DNA from: Deltaproteobacteria bacterium
GTDB lineage: Bacteria; Desulfobacterota; Syntrophobacteria; BM002
Direction of reading: 5' to 3'
Length of the DNA stretch: 8,369 nt
Assembly: GCA_017861095.1 (NCBI GenBank)
Contig: JAGFXI010000350.1
Location: forward strand, 1-8,369
Positions 6,827 to 8,369 of the stretch are shown piece after piece. A program made the position numbers and the translations under genes. The notes beneath the pieces were generated by a model, which was given only the letters and a program-made list of their open reading frames with translations, searched no databases and was not told the DNA's origin. Each line of letters begins with the position of its first letter. Positions within the stretch are counted from its first letter, which is position 1.

Positions 6827-6855
6827 CTTTTACCTTACCTGCTGAGCCGTGTCAA
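6827..6855 (-). promoter_or_regulatory. Sigma-70 type promoter for greA
   Basis: On the minus strand, a consensus -35 TTGACA (6855-6850), a 17-nt spacer, and TAAAAG (6832-6827) as -10, matching four of six consensus bases. Transcription would begin near 6820, giving a leader of about 130 nt before greA. The -35 lies in one arm of a 10-bp inverted repeat (6852-6861 with 6933-6942). Confidence 0.6.
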
Positions 6856-6973
6856 GGCAGGGCAGGCTTGTGTCCGCCCCGCCATGCTAGGAACACCCAA
6901 GACCCTCTAGTGCCAGATCGAGCGGATTTCAGCCTGCCTTGATTGGCCCTCTTCGACACTCAGCGGGCGCAGG

Positions 6974-7570
6974 CTAAAGGGGGAAGGTGACCACGCGGAC
7001 CGTTCCAGTATCCGGCTCGCGTACCTGCAAGCGAAGCTGCTTCGCCGAGGTTGCCTCCCCCGGGAAGAACAAAAAGCCGTAAGCAATGTTCCCGGGGTCG
7101 ATGGGCTTGTTCTGAAGGGACTTCTGCCTGAGGTCGTCCGTGATGGTCCGGCGAGCCTCATCGGAGGTGTAGCCTTTCAATCCGCCGAGAGTGGCACCTG
7201 AGGCGGCGCCCACAGCCGCGCCCTTGCCCGCAGTTACGGCCACATTCTGTCCCGTTACGATACCCACCGCCGCGCCGATGAGGGCTCCGGCGGTTGCACC
7301 TAGGAAGCCGGTGTAGGCGCCTTCTTTGAAGACTTCTTTTGTCTGGCTGTACTTCGTGGCCCGTTCATAGGCGGTGTTCCGGTCGAGGATCGGCCAGAGG
7401 TTTCCCTGGGCATCTTCCAGGAAACTTTGGGCACCGTTGATCTCCAGCGGGTGAGCCCCGTGATTGTCGAAGACCAGCTCTACCGGAAGAAAACCGGCTC
7501 CCCGAACATCGAATCCGAAGGCCTCCTGGGCCCTCTTGGAATCCACGAAGGCCTCGGCCGCCATCGTCAC
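6974..7570 (-). CDS. Glycine-zipper envelope protein of unknown function
   Basis: 198 residues if started at GTG 7570, which has AGGAGG (7584-7579) 8 nt upstream; ATG 7564 is the alternative. An N-terminal beta-rich part (FGFDVRGAGFLPVELVFDNHG, about residues 18-38) and NGAQSFLEDAQGNLWPIL precede a long small-residue hydrophobic segment (about 84-130) with repeated GxxxG spacing, as in GALIGAAVGIVTG and GAAVGAASGATLGG: a glycine zipper that usually packs in a membrane. The C-terminus (YGFLFFPGE, LRLQVREPDTG) resembles a folded beta domain. From memory, related proteins in deltaproteobacteria are lipoproteins. Here the frame extends upstream to 7702 and contains a cysteine (SCLARKEE, codon 7628-7630), but no hydrophobic signal peptide precedes it and a strong promoter lies within that extension. 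Whether the protein is exported is therefore open. No function is known. Confidence 0.7.
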   Translation of the reverse strand: MTMAAEAFVDSKRAQEAFGFDVRGAGFLPVELVFDNHGAHPLEINGAQSFLEDAQGNLWPILDRNTAYERATKYSQTKEVFKEGAYTGFLGATAGALIGAAVGIVTGQNVAVTAGKGAAVGAASGATLGGLKGYTSDEARRTITDDLRQKSLQNKPIDPGNIAYGFLFFPGEATSAKQLRLQVREPDTGTVRVVTFPL

Positions 7571-7578
7571 GCCCCCCA

Positions 7579-7584
7579 CCTCCT
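7579..7584 (-). promoter_or_regulatory. Shine-Dalgarno deciding the glycine-zipper start
   Basis: AGGAGG on the minus strand, 8 nt before GTG 7570. A second strong match (TAAGGAGG, around 7613-7620) lies further upstream but has no in-frame start codon at a usable distance, so the GTG is the better-supported start. Confidence 0.5.
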
Positions 7585-7652
7585 GGACATTGGCATAGGC
7601 CGAGGGCGCTTCCTCCTTACGTGCTAAGCAAGACGGACGGCGATTAGGGGCT

Positions 7653-7681
7653 ATTATAGCACGGCGGGCGCCTCGCACCAA
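7653..7681 (-). promoter_or_regulatory. Extended -10 sigma-70 promoter for the glycine-zipper gene
   Basis: On the minus strand, TTGGTG (7681-7676), a 17-nt spacer, and a perfect TATAAT (7658-7653) preceded by TGC, which makes an extended -10. In this GC-rich DNA such a match is unlikely by chance. Transcription would begin near 7646, leaving a leader of about 76 nt before GTG 7570. Confidence 0.7.
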
Positions 7682-7739
7682 CGACCGCGCCCTAGAGGTC
7701 ATTCCCCGCTAATGCCGTTACATGTGCCATGGTCGGGCC

Positions 7740-8369
7740 TCACCCCGTAGAGGCGGATACATCGAGCCGTTCATAGACCGGATGTTCGGTGCGGCGAAAG
7801 AGGTGATCCGTGCCTGAAGGAAGCCGGTCTTTTCGGCCGATCACGAGGAGTCCTCCCGGTAGGAGAGCATCGTGGAAACGCCGGGTGATCTCCTGCTGCG
7901 CGGGCTCGGTGAAGTACGTGTACGCCACGTTGCGACAGAGGATCAGGTGGTTATCCGGAAAGGGAGAGTCCCAAAAGAGGTTGTGCTCCAGCCACACGAC
8001 CCGTTGCCGAAACTCCAGGTTGATGACAGAGTCCCCACCCTGGTTCACGAAGTACCTGCGGCGAAGGTCCAGGGGCAGCTCGCGGAGGCTGCTCGCCGGG
8101 TAACAGCCCTCCCGGGCCCGATGCAAGCAGCGCCTGTTCGCATCGGTCGCTACCAATCGGAACTCGTGTCCTGCGGCGGCAAAGTGCTCTTCCCAGAGGA
8201 GGAGCAGGCTGTAGGGTTCCTCGCCGCAGGCACACCCCACCGACCAGGCCCGGAGAGGCTCGCCGGGTTGGAGGCGAGCCAGGAGTGCCGGAAGCCACGT
8301 GCGAGAAAGGGAATCGAAAACGAACCGATTTCGCCAGAAGCGGGAGATGGTCACTGTCAGCTGATCGGT
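7740..8369 (-). CDS. CheR-type SAM-dependent methyltransferase (5' end outside window)
   Basis: 210 codons are visible. The frame is open to the right edge, and the residues before GTG 8354 continue the family pattern (LTVTISRFWRN resembles CheR LTINVSxFFRD), so the gene begins outside the window. CheR enzymes methylate glutamates of chemoreceptors with AdoMet. The SAM-binding loop is SVGCACGEEPYSLLLL (about residues 43-58 of the visible part), where CheR usually has GCSSGEEPYS. The acidic strand LVATDANRRCLHRAR follows, then SSLRELPLDLRRRYF, and CRNVAYTYFTEPAQQEI with the typical CRNV-IYF element, then LLPGGLLVIGRKDRLP. All parts of the catalytic domain are present. No chemotaxis gene is nearby, so it may serve a sensory system elsewhere or have another methylation target. 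Confidence 0.85.
   Translation of the reverse strand, partial: TDQLTVTISRFWRNRFVFDSLSRTWLPALLARLQPGEPLRAWSVGCACGEEPYSLLLLWEEHFAAAGHEFRLVATDANRRCLHRAREGCYPASSLRELPLDLRRRYFVNQGGDSVINLEFRQRVVWLEHNLFWDSPFPDNHLILCRNVAYTYFTEPAQQEITRRFHDALLPGGLLVIGRKDRLPSGTDHLFRRTEHPVYERLDVSASTG

Overview
The window is GC-rich chromosomal DNA with closely packed genes and strong G/C bias at third codon positions. The gene set looks bacterial: class 1b AdoMet decarboxylase plus spermidine synthase, GreA, a CheR-type methyltransferase, a YtfJ-like periplasmic protein and a bacterial dynamin-like GTPase. This fits a Gram-negative, possibly anaerobic lineage of the Desulfobacterota, Nitrospirota or NC10 kind. The 4Fe-4S flavoprotein and my memory of similar glycine-zipper proteins in deltaproteobacteria point that way, but the taxonomy is inference. 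I see no rRNA, tRNA, CRISPR array, insertion sequence or phage gene.

Left part, plus strand (1-3326). The window opens inside an unrecognised gene (ends 437). Next come a secreted thioredoxin-fold YtfJ-like protein (530-1066) and an iron-sulfur flavoprotein with an added C-terminal zinc ribbon (1086-1967), 19 nt apart and each with a strong Shine-Dalgarno. A 190-nt gap with several hairpins and two competing pairings leads into speD-speE (2158-3326). These overlap by ATGA and make decarboxylated AdoMet and then spermidine.

Right part, minus strand (3384-8369), converging on speE. Reading in the direction of transcription from the right edge: a CheR-like methyltransferase cut by the window end (8369-7740); a glycine-zipper protein (7570-6974) behind an extended -10 promoter; greA (6689-6213) behind a consensus -35 promoter and a terminator-like hairpin in its leader; a dynamin-like GTPase gene overlapping the end of greA (6223-3910); and a GNAT acetyltransferase (3827-3384).

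The most notable observation is a perfect 49-bp tandem duplication (4558-4655) in the dynamin-like gene. Because 49 is not a multiple of 3, it splits the gene into two frames; removing one copy restores a 754-residue frame. It is either a recent inactivating or slippage-reversible mutation, or an assembly error at an overlap. The second is the greA leader, where promoter, hairpin and T-rich tract are placed to release a leader RNA of about 43 nt, recalling GraL of E. coli. The third is the speDE leader, where one segment can pair with either of two downstream partners. I did not find a clearly new multi-gene system.
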